Source: Sordaria brevicollis
Taxonomy: Eukaryota > Ascomycota > Sordariomycetes > Sordariales > Sordariaceae
Assembly (NCBI GenBank): GCA_033439795.1
Contig: JAUTDP010000002.1
Location: 1,550,001 to 1,614,000 of the forward strand
DNA: 64,000 nucleotides
Direction: 5' to 3'
Part shown: piece after piece, positions 23,278-33,964 of the stretch
Numbering within the stretch: position 1 is the first letter of the stretch
How the letters are laid out: the number at the start of each line of letters is the position of its first letter
Made by a program: the position numbers and the translations under genes
Notes under the pieces: generated by a model
Database searches by the model: none
What the model saw: the letters and a program-made list of their open reading frames with translations, nothing else
Told to the model about the DNA's origin: nothing

Positions 23278-24789
23278 ATGAAGCTTCCCAGAGCCGCACT
23301 GCGGCAATGTTCTCGCCAACTGCGCCCCCATAGCAACTGGTCTCATCAATTTGCCAAGTCCAGTCTGGTGCCCTCATTATCATCACCCTCACTTTCAACA
23401 CCATGCCGGACCTACGCTACGGCGACACCACCACCCAAGATCGTCTCAGCCGCCGACCTCGAATTCGGCCAACCCGTCTACGAAACGCACCCTCACATGC
23501 TCCAACCCGGTGAGCTCACCCCTGGCATCACCGCGCAAGAATACCACGACCGGCGCTCCAAGCTCGCCTTCGCCCTTCCCGAAAACGGCATCGCCATCCT
23601 CGCCTCTTCCGAGCTCAAATACAAATCAGGAGCCGTCTTCTTTCCCTTCCGTCAAGACTCCAATTTCCTGTACCTCACCGGCTTCTCCGAGCCCGAGTCT
23701 CTCGCCATCATCCAAAAAACCGGCCCTAAGCCAGGCGACTACGTCTTCCACCTCTTCTGCCGCCCCAAAGACCCCCGCGCCGAGCAATGGTCCGGCCCTT
23801 GGTCAGGGTTACAAGCAGCAGAAGATGTCTTCAACGCCGACTTCACCGGCGATATCAGCCGGGTTGAATCCCTTCTCCCCCCGATCCTCCGCGGCGCTTC
23901 CAAAGTCTACACAGACATAACGCCCACCACCCCCATCACCGGCCAACTCGTAACCAACCTCATCTCCCACCTGCACCTCCCCACCACCCCCCTCTTCGGC
24001 CTCGTCAACTCTTTGAGGGCAATCAAATCACCAGCCGAAATCTCCAACATGCGCCACGCCGGCCGGGTCTCCGGCCGCGCCCTCACCAGCGCGATGCGCC
24101 GCACCTGGTCCTCAGAAAAAGACCTCGAGTCCTACCTCAACTACGCCTTCACGGCCAACGGCCTATCCGGCCCAGCCTACGTCCCCGTCGTCGCAGGCGG
24201 TTCAAGGGGGAACATGATCCACTACGTCCACAACAACCGCTTGTTAAGTCCAAACGAGATGGTACTCGTTGATGCGGGCGGGGAGTATGGGACTTATATC
24301 ACTGATATCACCCGTACCTGGCCTGTTAATGGCAAGTTTAGTCCGGCGCAGAGGGATTTGTATGAGGCGGTGTTGACGGTGCAGCGGAAGATGGTGAGCT
24401 TATGCAGGGAGGATGCGGCGCTGTCACTGGATCAAATTCACCGACTTACCGAGTCGGGACTTAAGGAACAACTCACCCAGCTTGGGTTCGACTTTGGTCA
24501 TGGCGGGGGAAGGATGGATGTTTTGTTCCCGCATCATGTGGGCCATTATGTCGGGTTGGATGTTCATGATACCCCTGGTTATTCGAGGGGTTTAACGTTG
24601 AGGCAAGGGCATGCGGTTACTATTGAGCCGGGGATTTATGTACCCGTGGATGATGAGAGGTATCCGGAGCATTTCAGGGGACTGGCGGTTAGGATTGAGG
24701 ATAGTGTGGTTGTGGATGTGGACAGTCCGTTGATTTTGACGACGGAGGCGGTTAAGGAGGTGGTGGATATTGAGGCTTTGAGGGAGTGA
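23278..24789 (+). CDS. icp55: Mitochondrial Xaa-Pro aminopeptidase (Icp55-like)
   Basis: M24 metallopeptidase that trims a residue from mitochondrial precursors after presequence removal, stabilising them. Intronless, 503 aa from ATG 23278; the frame stays open 53 codons further upstream but has no ATG there. Residues 1-50 are Arg/Ser/Gln-rich without acids, a mitochondrial presequence. An aminopeptidase-P N-domain (about 70-260: YHDRRSKLAFALPENGIAIL, FRQDSNFLYLTGF) precedes the pita-bread fold. Dinuclear metal ligands are present: D332 (VDAGG), D343 (ITDITRTWP), H423 (HHVGHYVG), E450 (TIEPGIY) and E474 (RIEDSVVV). Codon use shifts from C-ending to G/T-ending after about 24250, unusual but seen in both gene halves of other genes here. 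Confidence 0.92.
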   Translation: MKLPRAALRQCSRQLRPHSNWSHQFAKSSLVPSLSSPSLSTPCRTYATATPPPKIVSAADLEFGQPVYETHPHMLQPGELTPGITAQEYHDRRSKLAFALPENGIAILASSELKYKSGAVFFPFRQDSNFLYLTGFSEPESLAIIQKTGPKPGDYVFHLFCRPKDPRAEQWSGPWSGLQAAEDVFNADFTGDISRVESLLPPILRGASKVYTDITPTTPITGQLVTNLISHLHLPTTPLFGLVNSLRAIKSPAEISNMRHAGRVSGRALTSAMRRTWSSEKDLESYLNYAFTANGLSGPAYVPVVAGGSRGNMIHYVHNNRLLSPNEMVLVDAGGEYGTYITDITRTWPVNGKFSPAQRDLYEAVLTVQRKMVSLCREDAALSLDQIHRLTESGLKEQLTQLGFDFGHGGGRMDVLFPHHVGHYVGLDVHDTPGYSRGLTLRQGHAVTIEPGIYVPVDDERYPEHFRGLAVRIEDSVVVDVDSPLILTTEAVKEVVDIEALRE

Positions 24790-25870
24790 GTGCCGTGATT
24801 GTAAGCTAGGGAAGGGCTTCGGAAGGTTGTTTTGCTGTGCATTTTGTTATGTGTATGAGATGTGTATTTCTATTGTACATGTGCATTATGTGCCTACTCT
24901 GTGGAAAAAAAAGTATGGTCAGGCGTGGTTTGTTCTTTTCAAGGCATGTGTGTTTGTCCATGCTGTTGAGCGCATAAGCTTCCTTAGTTGTGTCGCATAA
25001 CTTGTATCAACATCATGATCCCTTTTCACTCCCATTGAACTGGCTTCCAACTCAATCCTGCCCTACAATCGAAATATTCTAGAAGGAATCTTCTCCTCTC
25101 CATCCATCGGGTAGCCTAACCAATATCGGAGGAGAAGATCTGAAAAAGCCCCATCATTACGTCACCGCGCGTGGTGGTCGCCATTCGCAAATCGGTAAGG
25201 TCTGGGGAGATCCCGAACCTGATCAGGCACAACAACTTCACTCTTCATATAAACTTGTCTTGAACAATGAACCAAGAGCAGCATCTCACCAGATACGCCA
25301 GGTAATCGCCGACAATATCACGAAACAGGCCTTCCAAAGGAGGTTGCAGCAATGAGGCCATCCATTATATCTCTCTCCGTGAGCAACGCTCGATGATATC
25401 GAACACCGCGCACACCGCCAACCAAGTCCAAACGTATCGCAGTCGCCTAATGAACACTGCCCATTCACCCTCATCCATAAGTCAATAAACTTTTGACCTC
25501 ATCCATAACTTCATTCTCTTCAAAACCTCCTCCGGTTTTCCTTCCCCCCTGTACAATGAATAGCCAACCACCGAATCCACGCTGAGCTTTTCCCGGCTGA
25601 GCTTGTCCTTCTTGCAGCTCCCTCCCCTCGCCTCCTCTTCAATGATCTCCTCATATTTGCACCGCTAACGCTGACGAAACTTTTGAGAGGCTGGGACAAA
25701 AGATAAAATAAACAAAAATAAACCTTCTTCCTTGAGGACAGATATTTACACACTTGAAGAATATGGAAAGATTTGAGACATGACAGGATGCCAAGATGCC
25801 AAGACGCCCAAAATGAAGATACAGAGTTGCGTAAATGGCATGACTTTTGCATAATAATGCTGACGTTCGT
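24790..25870. other. Convergent intergenic region (icp55 / bHLH)
   Basis: 3' UTRs of two convergent genes, with AT-rich stretches near 24840-24960. No supported ORF or RNA. Confidence 0.4.
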
Positions 25871-27574
25871 TTAACAGAAACCTCTGGGGTCGAACAGCGT
25901 CCTGCTATACGCCGGCATCTGGTACGCCGTCGTGGCCGTATGGTTGAGTAACTGCTCAAACGCCTGCAGTTTTCGTGAGAGCTCGCGGTGCTCCATCGTG
26001 ATTTGCTTGTTCCTTCGCTCGAGCTGATGGATGTATTCGGTGGCTTTGGTGAGGATTGTTCCCTACGGAGTCATGGTCAGTCTTCCCTCTCCCTCTAGTC
26101 TCCTTCACCGCATGTCCAGCAACTCACCTTGCTGACTTTGGGTGCTCTCGAGTTTTGCGACCCGTCATCGTCCCCTCCTGCAGCCTCCGATATCGTGTGA
26201 AGCGCAGGGACTGCTTCCCGAAGCTCGGCGATTTTGTCCTTGAGGTTCGTCCGATATTTCCTTTCGATGTCGTTGTGTGCCGTCCTATCTCCAACCTTGG
26301 GCTTTTCCTCTGCTTTTCTGTGCTTGTCGCCGCCCCCGCTCATCTTTTCACTCGATTTTTCGCTTATGCTGCCATGCTTCTGAGGGGGTTTCGGTGGTGC
26401 TGGTCGGGAATGGTGGGACGATGAGCTCGCCCTCGGTGGTGATACAGGCTTCGGCATCTGACCGCCCATTGATGAACTTCCTCCATAACTCGAGCCAAAT
26501 CCTGAGTTGAACCCGGTTGCCATGCTACCAAAGTTGAGGTTGATGTTGGAGCCGAGTCCTCCCATGCTGGGCCCGGGATTCATGGCAATTGCAATCAGTC
26601 GTCGTTGTTCGGCCTCGTTAAGGGCTTGTTGGTTGAGTCCTATTAGGGAGTCCATCCGGAGACCGGGTTGAGGGCGCTCCCAGCTAAGGGGTGTCGAGTA
26701 TAGGCCTTCGCGGGGCGGTACTTCTTGCGGCGGGGCTGTATCTATTTTGGAAAGCTGCTCAGCCAGGTTCAGGGACATCGCCCGCTCATCCTCCGATAGA
26801 GCATTATCCAAGGCGCTGTCATCCATGTATCCCTCGGATTTTAGCGTACCAGCAGTTCTCCGGTGAGTGGCGGTCGTTGTTGCTATTGAGTGTGCCGTGC
26901 TCTGACGTCTTTTTAAAAGGTAACGAAAACGATTAGGAACTAAAGTCTCTCATGGTCCAGAAGGTTTATTATGGGTTTAAACCTACCGTGGCTGCTGTGA
27001 TTGTTGTTGTTGCTGGTGCTGCTGCTGTTGGGACAGCTGCGGGGCTCGTCCTTTCCCTTTGTGGTCCTGCTGAGGGGGCTCGGTGACCTCTGAAAGCTCA
27101 TCACCAAAATCTTCATTGTCGAACTGCAACCAGTAGTCTGGCTCGTCAAATGGTGATAGCTCCGGGTTCAACCTTGTTCGTTTCCTCTCATGGCCTTCCC
27201 GGGTTCTGGACGCTCTCGAGGACGACATTCCGGATTGACTGCCATACATGGATGGCCGTCGGGTCATGGCAGGATGAGAGGACATGCCAGTGAAAGCGGT
27301 TGCCGGTGAAGGTTGCGGGAGGGAGTCAAGGGACATGGTAGTCGGTGCCGTCGAGTTCATGCCAGAATGGCTAGCCTCCAATGATGGCGCGGTGCCCCAT
27401 AGTGATGCTGGCTGCGCAGAGGAAGACCCTGGCAAGTTATAAGATTGGTCAACGGGGTTGACCGTCTGGGCAGCGTCAGCAGCGAGACAAGACAGACAGC
27501 AAGAGGAAAGAGAGTGGTACCTGATGATTGGGTACGGAGAAGTACTCGAGATGTCTGAGCGTGTTGGGATCCAT
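25871..27574 (-). CDS. bHLH-zipper transcription factor, SREBP-type basic region
   Basis: Nuclear bHLH factor. Four exons on the minus strand: 27574-27521, 27465-26987, 26857-26128, 26062-25871; 484 aa. Starts MDPNTLRHLEYFSV. The first half is Ser/Pro/Gln-rich with a QQQQHQQQQQ tract, consistent with an activation region. The basic region and helix 1 lie at 369-397 (TAHNDIERKYRTNLKDKI) with H372, E376, R380 and the Tyr379 characteristic of SREBP-class E-box/SRE binders; an acidic insert of about 20 residues forms the loop, which is split by intron 3, and helix 2 plus a leucine zipper follow (GTILTKATEYIHQLE). No transmembrane segments exist, so it is not a membrane-tethered SREBP. The intron 2 acceptor (GGAG at 26858) is the only in-frame choice but has a weak pyrimidine tract. 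Confidence 0.85.
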
Positions 27575-29828
27575 CTTGCTACCTGGGCATACCGTGAGGC
27601 TATCAAGACTCTACACGGAAATGAAGCGAAGGTGCTATGAAGATCGCGGAGGTCAAGCTGAAACCGTCGACGGGATAATCGGAAGCCTCGTGGCCGAGAA
27701 GAGTAAGGACGTGTAAGAAGGTGAGGGGTTGGTGTTGGGTTCCAGCTTTTTGTTGTAGATCATATGCAGATGTCTACCAGATGCTCAAAAGGGGTTTCTC
27801 GGTCAAAGCCCAGACCTGCGGGGGGCTACTGGTAGGGTAGTCGTCGATTGGTGGAGGAAGGGAACCGCAATGGCACCAAAGACAGTTTGCAGCTGAACGA
27901 TGGAGACTCGAGCGTGCGTTTTCTGTCTCTCTCTCTTTCTGTTTCCTAATTCTTTTCTAACCGTCTTGTTTCTAGCCCACACAGTGAGTATATCGTATAA
28001 ATGTCGACTATATCGGACTTGTCAAGTCAAAGTGGGGGTCTCGAGGACACTCTTTTCGAATGGCGCAACAATCAGGAGTTTGGCGTAGTGAACTGGCGCA
28101 AAGCTCTCTGTGACTTGAACAACACAAGTTCTCGTTGGATGGCAGAGAAGAGTGTGTAATTGGGTGGGACCAAAAAGGGCGCGGGCGGTGGTGTAAATCA
28201 CCAGACTTGAGGCAAGAGGGCGGGAGAAGACGGCCGGTTATTGGCAAAGCCGAAGAAGCCAAAGGTTCCGCAAGCTTGAAGAGAGCACGGCGTACAAAGT
28301 TGCGTGGATCTGTTGGCCAGCCTAGAAAGAGGTAGGGTTCACCAGCAGCAAGCAAGTCGCCAAGCAGAGACAAGCAGTGCGGGCGGGCGGGCAGGCAGCT
28401 TAGTTCCTAAGAGTGAAATACTGGAGTGGGTGAGTGCCGCGCGAGATATTATCGTGGGACAACGGAGCGGGTAAGCACTGCGGTGGCCGACGCGGAACAG
28501 GGCCTTCTTGTGAGAAGAGTTGAGCGCTTGAGTGAGGTTCCCAAGACAAGACGGATATGGATTGGGTGGCGGATGTATTGCGATTGCGCGGTTCGAGCGT
28601 TGTTGGGGAAATTCAGATCAGATGTAAGTGATGGTCGGTGGTGGCCGGGATGGTCGGTGATATCTTTTTCTTCGTTGTTTTCTCACGGAGCGAGAGAAGA
28701 GAGAAAAAGAGGCCAAAAGACAACAATACCTTGTCAAAGATTTCTCCGGCAGAGTATGTATGTGATCAGTGACTCGGAGGTAAAACAGAGATCCAGCCAG
28801 ATAGCCCAGATAGTCGGAAAGGAGGGACCGACGATGGATGTGAGATGTGGACGCAAAGATGGGGCGGAAATCGTGGGATGACTCCAGGGGGCCCTTGAAG
28901 AGAACCTAACAAGAAGTGGAAGCTCCAGCTGTCGGTTAACGTCAGGTACCTCTTTCCTATTACCGCCAGGCACGTTATGTCAGGCAAGTCGGCTATGTCA
29001 GGGCATGTCAGGTAAGTTAGGTACGGTAATAACGTCGAGGGTATGGAATGTATGCAGATGTAAAGGTAGGCAGGCAAGGACTCCAGACTGCTCGAGATGT
29101 GTCGGAAGCAATGCAGGAATGGATTGAGGGAAAGGAGGAATTGGAAACGTCCAGTTTGTTACCGTCTCTTTCCATGTTACGGTTGTATGCGGGTCGCCAA
29201 CGGCGCGAAACAAGAAGGGATCAGGAATATTTTGGAGGAGTTTGACTTACACTAGAGATACGATACGACAACATCAAAAAGATCTGGACCTCTCCACGAA
29301 GAACCTTGTCGGTTTACGTTACTGGTTGGTCACTGGTCTGGTCTCTTTTTTTCCCTCTCACTAGCCGCTCAGGACAGTGCAATTGGCAATGCCCAGCAGG
29401 TCGAGATTGCTGCCGTGGGTAGTGTAAGGAGGAGAGAAAAGAGGAGCCCAACATCCAAAGAAGACAAAACGAAAAAAGACACGCCGAGAGGAATATGGAT
29501 TGAGTTTCGTGTTGAGGTCAGAGACGGACTCGGATGGTCCCAGTTTGAAACTTGTCCAGAACAAAACAATACCGCTGACCTGTTCGTTGCTTGGATGTTC
29601 CCTTCGCTGCAAGGTAGGCGCGAGGCAGGAGTACTTTTGCCCGCTGAGGTACCCTCAAGGTACCATGTGCCACCAAATGCAAGCTGTTCAAGTGCGTACA
29701 CTGTGCCTCCATGTAAGTGAGCGATACTCCACATGTACGAGCGACATAACCGAGCAATGTTTGCTCCTTCACTCAAGTTCTTCTTTCCTTTTGATGATAT
29801 GCAGTCTCGGTCACTGGTTCAATTCGAT
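27575..29828. other. Long upstream region of the bHLH gene
   Basis: 2.25 kb between the bHLH start and the transposon. It has only unconserved frames. Around 28944-29012 the motif GTCAGG recurs four times within about 70 bp. A long promoter or leader for the regulator is the likely content. Confidence 0.4.
29820..29828 (+). repeat. Target-site duplication, left copy (CAATTCGAT)
   Basis: The 9-bp string CAATTCGAT directly adjoins the left terminal inverted repeat and recurs exactly at 33956-33964 outside the right one. Nine bases is the usual duplication made by Mutator-like (MULE) transposases. Confidence 0.75.
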
Positions 29829-29931
29829 CGCAAAGTCTAACTGGTAAGACCAGAAACGCTCCTTGGCAAGACCCCCCTACTTTTATATGCTGAGTAAGCT
29901 GGGCCAGCTACCCACACCCAGTGCAGCCTAG
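29829..29931 (+). repeat. Left terminal inverted repeat
   Basis: Begins CGCAAAGTCTAACTGG and runs through GGCAAGACCCCCCTAC and GAGTAAGCTGGGCCAGC to CCCAGTGCAGCCTAGTG. Unlike the interior it has normal base composition and retains many CA/TG dinucleotides, so it is essentially un-RIPed. Confidence 0.8.
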
Positions 29932-30800
29932 TGCCCAGCGTACAACTACAACTATAACGCACGTAAAACTCATATTACATTTTTACTTAAAGCTATTCAA
30001 AGATACCAAACTGGTCAATTATCTATTATTAAGGAAGTTAGTACGATTCCTACCAATTCAATTACATCCCTTAGTATTACACTCGTTACTATACTAGTTA
30101 CACTAACTACCTAAAGTATATTAGCTATTTAAAGTGCACGTACCCACCCTAATTTTAATACCCGTGCCTATACCTAACGTATTAATTAGCGTAAAACCCC
30201 CCAAATAGCCTACCCTAATTATAATACCTACCGTAAAAGTATTACCCAAAATATTAGGGCGCTAATAATAGGGGTAATATTATAATTTATTACCCCCTTT
30301 ACTATTAATTAAAGGGAAATGGGCCGTTATAATATTAAGGTAATTACTTAATAATCGCTAATACCCTATACCCAAATTATTAAAAATAGAAAGAAGGGGA
30401 GGGCGTCCAAATTCTTTATAAGGGAGTTAAAGCCTCGTAGAAGGAAGGTGTAAAAGAAGTTAATATTCGCGGTATTTACTAAATTATTTATTAGGGCGTT
30501 AATAGTAATCTTATAGTAGTTAATACTATTAATAATAATACCTTTAGTATTAAAATCCGCTATATTTATATACTCTATAAAAAATTAAAGAATAGGTTAT
30601 TTAAATTACTTTTAATAAGAGGCGTATTATTATTATTACTATTATTATTAGTAAATTATTAAATAATTATTCTATTGCCTTTATTATTATAGGCCCGTAC
30701 TATTTAACGATTACGTACCCTACCTCCCCTTCCACTTTATAACGCCGTGTATTAGGGGGCGCTATCTTCATTGTAGGATAATATACAATTATTATTATAC

Positions 30801-30852
30801 CGATCGCAATCGATAAGCGCGCTAGCGGCGGGGGTTCGAAACTCAATAGGCT
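30801..30852 (+). other. tRNA-like fragment inside the RIPed element
   Basis: A GC-rich island containing GATCGCAATCGATAAGCGCG followed by GGGGGTTCGAAACTC. The second part matches a pol III B box/T-arm (GGTTCGANNC) closely and the first resembles a D-arm/A box, but the spacing is about 12 bases too short for a full tRNA. It may be a RIP-mutated tRNA or SINE relic, or chance. Confidence 0.2.
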
Positions 30853-33848
30853 AAATAAACCGGGCGTTATTACCTTCGAATAGTTCGTTTTTATAACGCT
30901 CCGGATTTATAAACTATTCCCCCGTAACGTTATATATATAATCCTTTAATTTAAGATCGGAGACGGCGGTTTTATACCGGCGATTAAATAAAGTAATCGG
31001 GTCTCGAATACTATAAGTACGTCGCTCTACCTCTATTATAGTACTAAGCCCGCTATTTACGTTCAATTACCAATATATATCCAAATCCTCTAATAATAAG
31101 GCTAATAGCGGATCCATTTATAATAATTTTAAAATAAAGTATTTATATAAGAGACTATATTACGTAATAAACTCCCCTTTATAGCCGGCGTTTAGGTTTT
31201 AATTAGGGTTCTTTAATTAATCGTTATAAATATACCGGTATTAAAATTACAATAATTTCAATATATATAGCGTAACCTATAATAAATAATTAGTATTTAT
31301 CTATATAATAATAGAAGAAGGGTTAAAAAATGTACTTTTAATATTAAATCGTTAAATATATTAATAGCTTTATACTTAAGTAAGATTATAATTCTTACGT
31401 TAATATATTTATTTTTATACTCTTTTTATTAGGTATAGTAAGCTCTTTATATAATTTAATATAATTAATTTAACGAAGAGAAGCGGTTTTTGAAGAAGCG
31501 TTTAATAGCCTTATATATAGATTCGATACGACTAGTAGCCCTAATACTATAGTTACAATATTTAAAAACGTAATAGTTCCTAAACTTATTAATCTATAAA
31601 AGGTAGTACTTATATAAGTATATTAAAAGTATTGGTAAAAACGCAAAATAGTTAGCGAAAAAGGTATATAATATATTATAGAGGGTAGGAAGGAGGGTGG
31701 GAAAATATATTAATCTATCTTCGAAATTTATTATATAATAATTATTATATTCGTTTAAAATAACCTTCGTCGTTAACGTATACTATTTACTTCTACCTAT
31801 ATAAAAAGCCCTTATATATATCCTTATAAAACCGACGAATTGGGTTAAATATTAGGATTTTACAATTTCGTAGGGTAATAGCGGTCGTTAGCGGCTTATT
31901 AACCGCCTATCGAACTCCCTAATTATTATTTAATTATTAAGTATAGCGGGTAGCGGCGGCGGCATTATCGAACTCTTCGGGGTCGTCCTCTTTAAAGTCG
32001 TCGTCGATATAATTATTAATATTATTAATATTAACCTTATTAATAATAAGGGGGATATAGGATAAAGGATTTAGGTTATAATTATTTAAATCCCAAATTA
32101 TTAGCGGGGGATTTAGTAGGCTAATATTCGGGACAAGTTTAATATTACTTAATTATATCTATTTTTTCTTAATATAATAATTAATGTTTTTTATAACGTA
32201 TTATATATAAAATTAATATAATATACCCGGGAAAGTAGCGATAGCGGCCTTCTTAAATCCCTTATCGAAATCGCTAAAAATAATCGCCGGGTTTAGGATT
32301 TCGTAATATTATTAAAGCCCCTTTAAATAATTGAATTACTATTCGAAATCCTTTTATCTCTCTTTATTAAAGAGCCTAAAACTAACGTTAAAATTATAAC
32401 CCAATATATTAATACCCGTAATATTAAATAAAGGGAAATTAAAGCGGTTAATTTAAAAGAAAAAAAAAGGGTTAATAAAGACCCTAATATATATAAATGG
32501 ATTTATTTATATAATAATAAAAAGAAATCGGTTTTACACTATTTACTTTATACGTATTATTAAATAAAAGTATATAGGGATTTTTCTTCTACATTTCTAT
32601 ATATTAATTAAAGGTCTAAAAAACTCGTATTACCCTACTATTTTCGTCGTACTCTACGAAGTATTCAATATTGTAATAATTTTTATACTTTTCTAATAAA
32701 TTAATAAATATTTTAATCGAAGAATAAGGATTATATTTAATATAGCGAATCCGCTACTAAATATTCAAAACCTCCTTAGGCGTAATAGGATATCGAAAAT
32801 TACGAAGTTTAATAATTATATTATTATAATCGACTTTATAAATAATTATAATATCATTTAGCTATATATTATTATTATTTATAGTACCGCTAATATAATA
32901 AGCAATTTAACGTACCGTTATTCTACAAACCCGCAATAACCTCTCGATAATAATATTAATCGTATTATATTAATTACGACGGATTTATTATCGATATATA
33001 ATATTATTAACGAAATTAGCGGTATTAAATTCGTAATTATAAATATTATTTATTTCTTTAATAACCTATTAATACCCTACCTTCTTCTTTAAGACTACCT
33101 TTGCCTTATATAGGCAATTAAACCGTTTTAAAATAGTATTTCGAAGGCCTTACCCAATAAATTTATAAACCCGATTATATATATAGCGGTAATTTATTTA
33201 TATAATAACGTACTCGTCTTTTTTCTTTTTACTCTTTATATTAGCGCGGGATAAAATTATAAATCCTTAATTAATATAATAGCTTTAGAAAATTTCGAAC
33301 GCTATAGTAGAAATATTGTAAGGAAGGGATTCGTATAATACAATCGGTCGTAAGGGAAAAAGGGAGGGTAACCCGCGCCGCGCGCTTAAGGATTATAATA
33401 ACTATATTCTTAACCGCTAATTTTATTATTCGCGTTCACAACGACTACAATAAATCGAGAGAAATTACAACTCTTTAAGTATAATTATAGCCCGCTCTAG
33501 GGTAATTATTCGAATTAAAAAAGAAGTTATTTTTACTAGGGATTCTAATAAAATATTATTAATACGTATTATTACAATTGGCTTTATTAGGTTATATTAA
33601 GAATTAGAAATTTATTTACCTAGATTGGGCGTATACGTGCGATTTGGAATAGGAATATAAAAAAATCGAAAATATAACGAGTTCGAAGATATTCGATAAA
33701 ATAATAATAAAAATAATAAGATAATCGCTAAAAATAATTATACAACGGTAAGTAAGACTTCGCGATAGCTTTACTCAATTGTATAGCAATCTTAATAAAC
33801 GCTAATAAGTTGTACGACGACGACGAGGTTGGGTAGCGATGTAGTACA

Positions 33849-33955
33849 CTAGGCTGCACTGGGCTATACTGGGTGGCTGGCCCAGCTTACTCAGCATGTA
33901 AAAGTAGGGGGGTCTTGCCAGGGAGCGTTTCTAGTCTTGCCAGCTAGCCTTTTCG
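33849..33955 (-). repeat. Right terminal inverted repeat
   Basis: Inverse complement of the left repeat, with a 4-bp length difference near position 33870. On the plus strand it reads CACTAGGCTGCACTGGG through GCTGGCCCAGCTTACTCAGC to GCCAGCTAGCCTTTTCG, ending against the right target duplication. Confidence 0.8.
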
Positions 33956-33964
33956 CAATTCGAT
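33956..33964 (+). repeat. Target-site duplication, right copy (CAATTCGAT)
   Basis: Exact second copy of the 9-bp flanking sequence. Removing the element and one copy would give an uninterrupted intergenic site; no gene appears to be broken by the insertion. Confidence 0.75.

Larger units (their letters stand above)
29829..33955. mobile_element. RIP-degraded TIR DNA transposon, MULE-like
   Basis: A 4127-bp element bounded by terminal inverted repeats of roughly 100 bp (29829 to about 29931 and 33955 back to about 33849). The first 86 bases of each arm align with 8 mismatches, six of them transitions; a 17-base stretch ending CAGCCTAGTG is identical further in. A 9-bp direct repeat flanks it. 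The interior is extremely AT-rich, full of TA with CA and TG almost absent while CG persists, the classic Neurospora RIP product; no ORF survives. Long TIRs plus a 9-bp duplication suggest a Mutator-like element (compare Fusarium Hop), but the transposase is unreadable, so the superfamily is inference. Confidence 0.8.
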
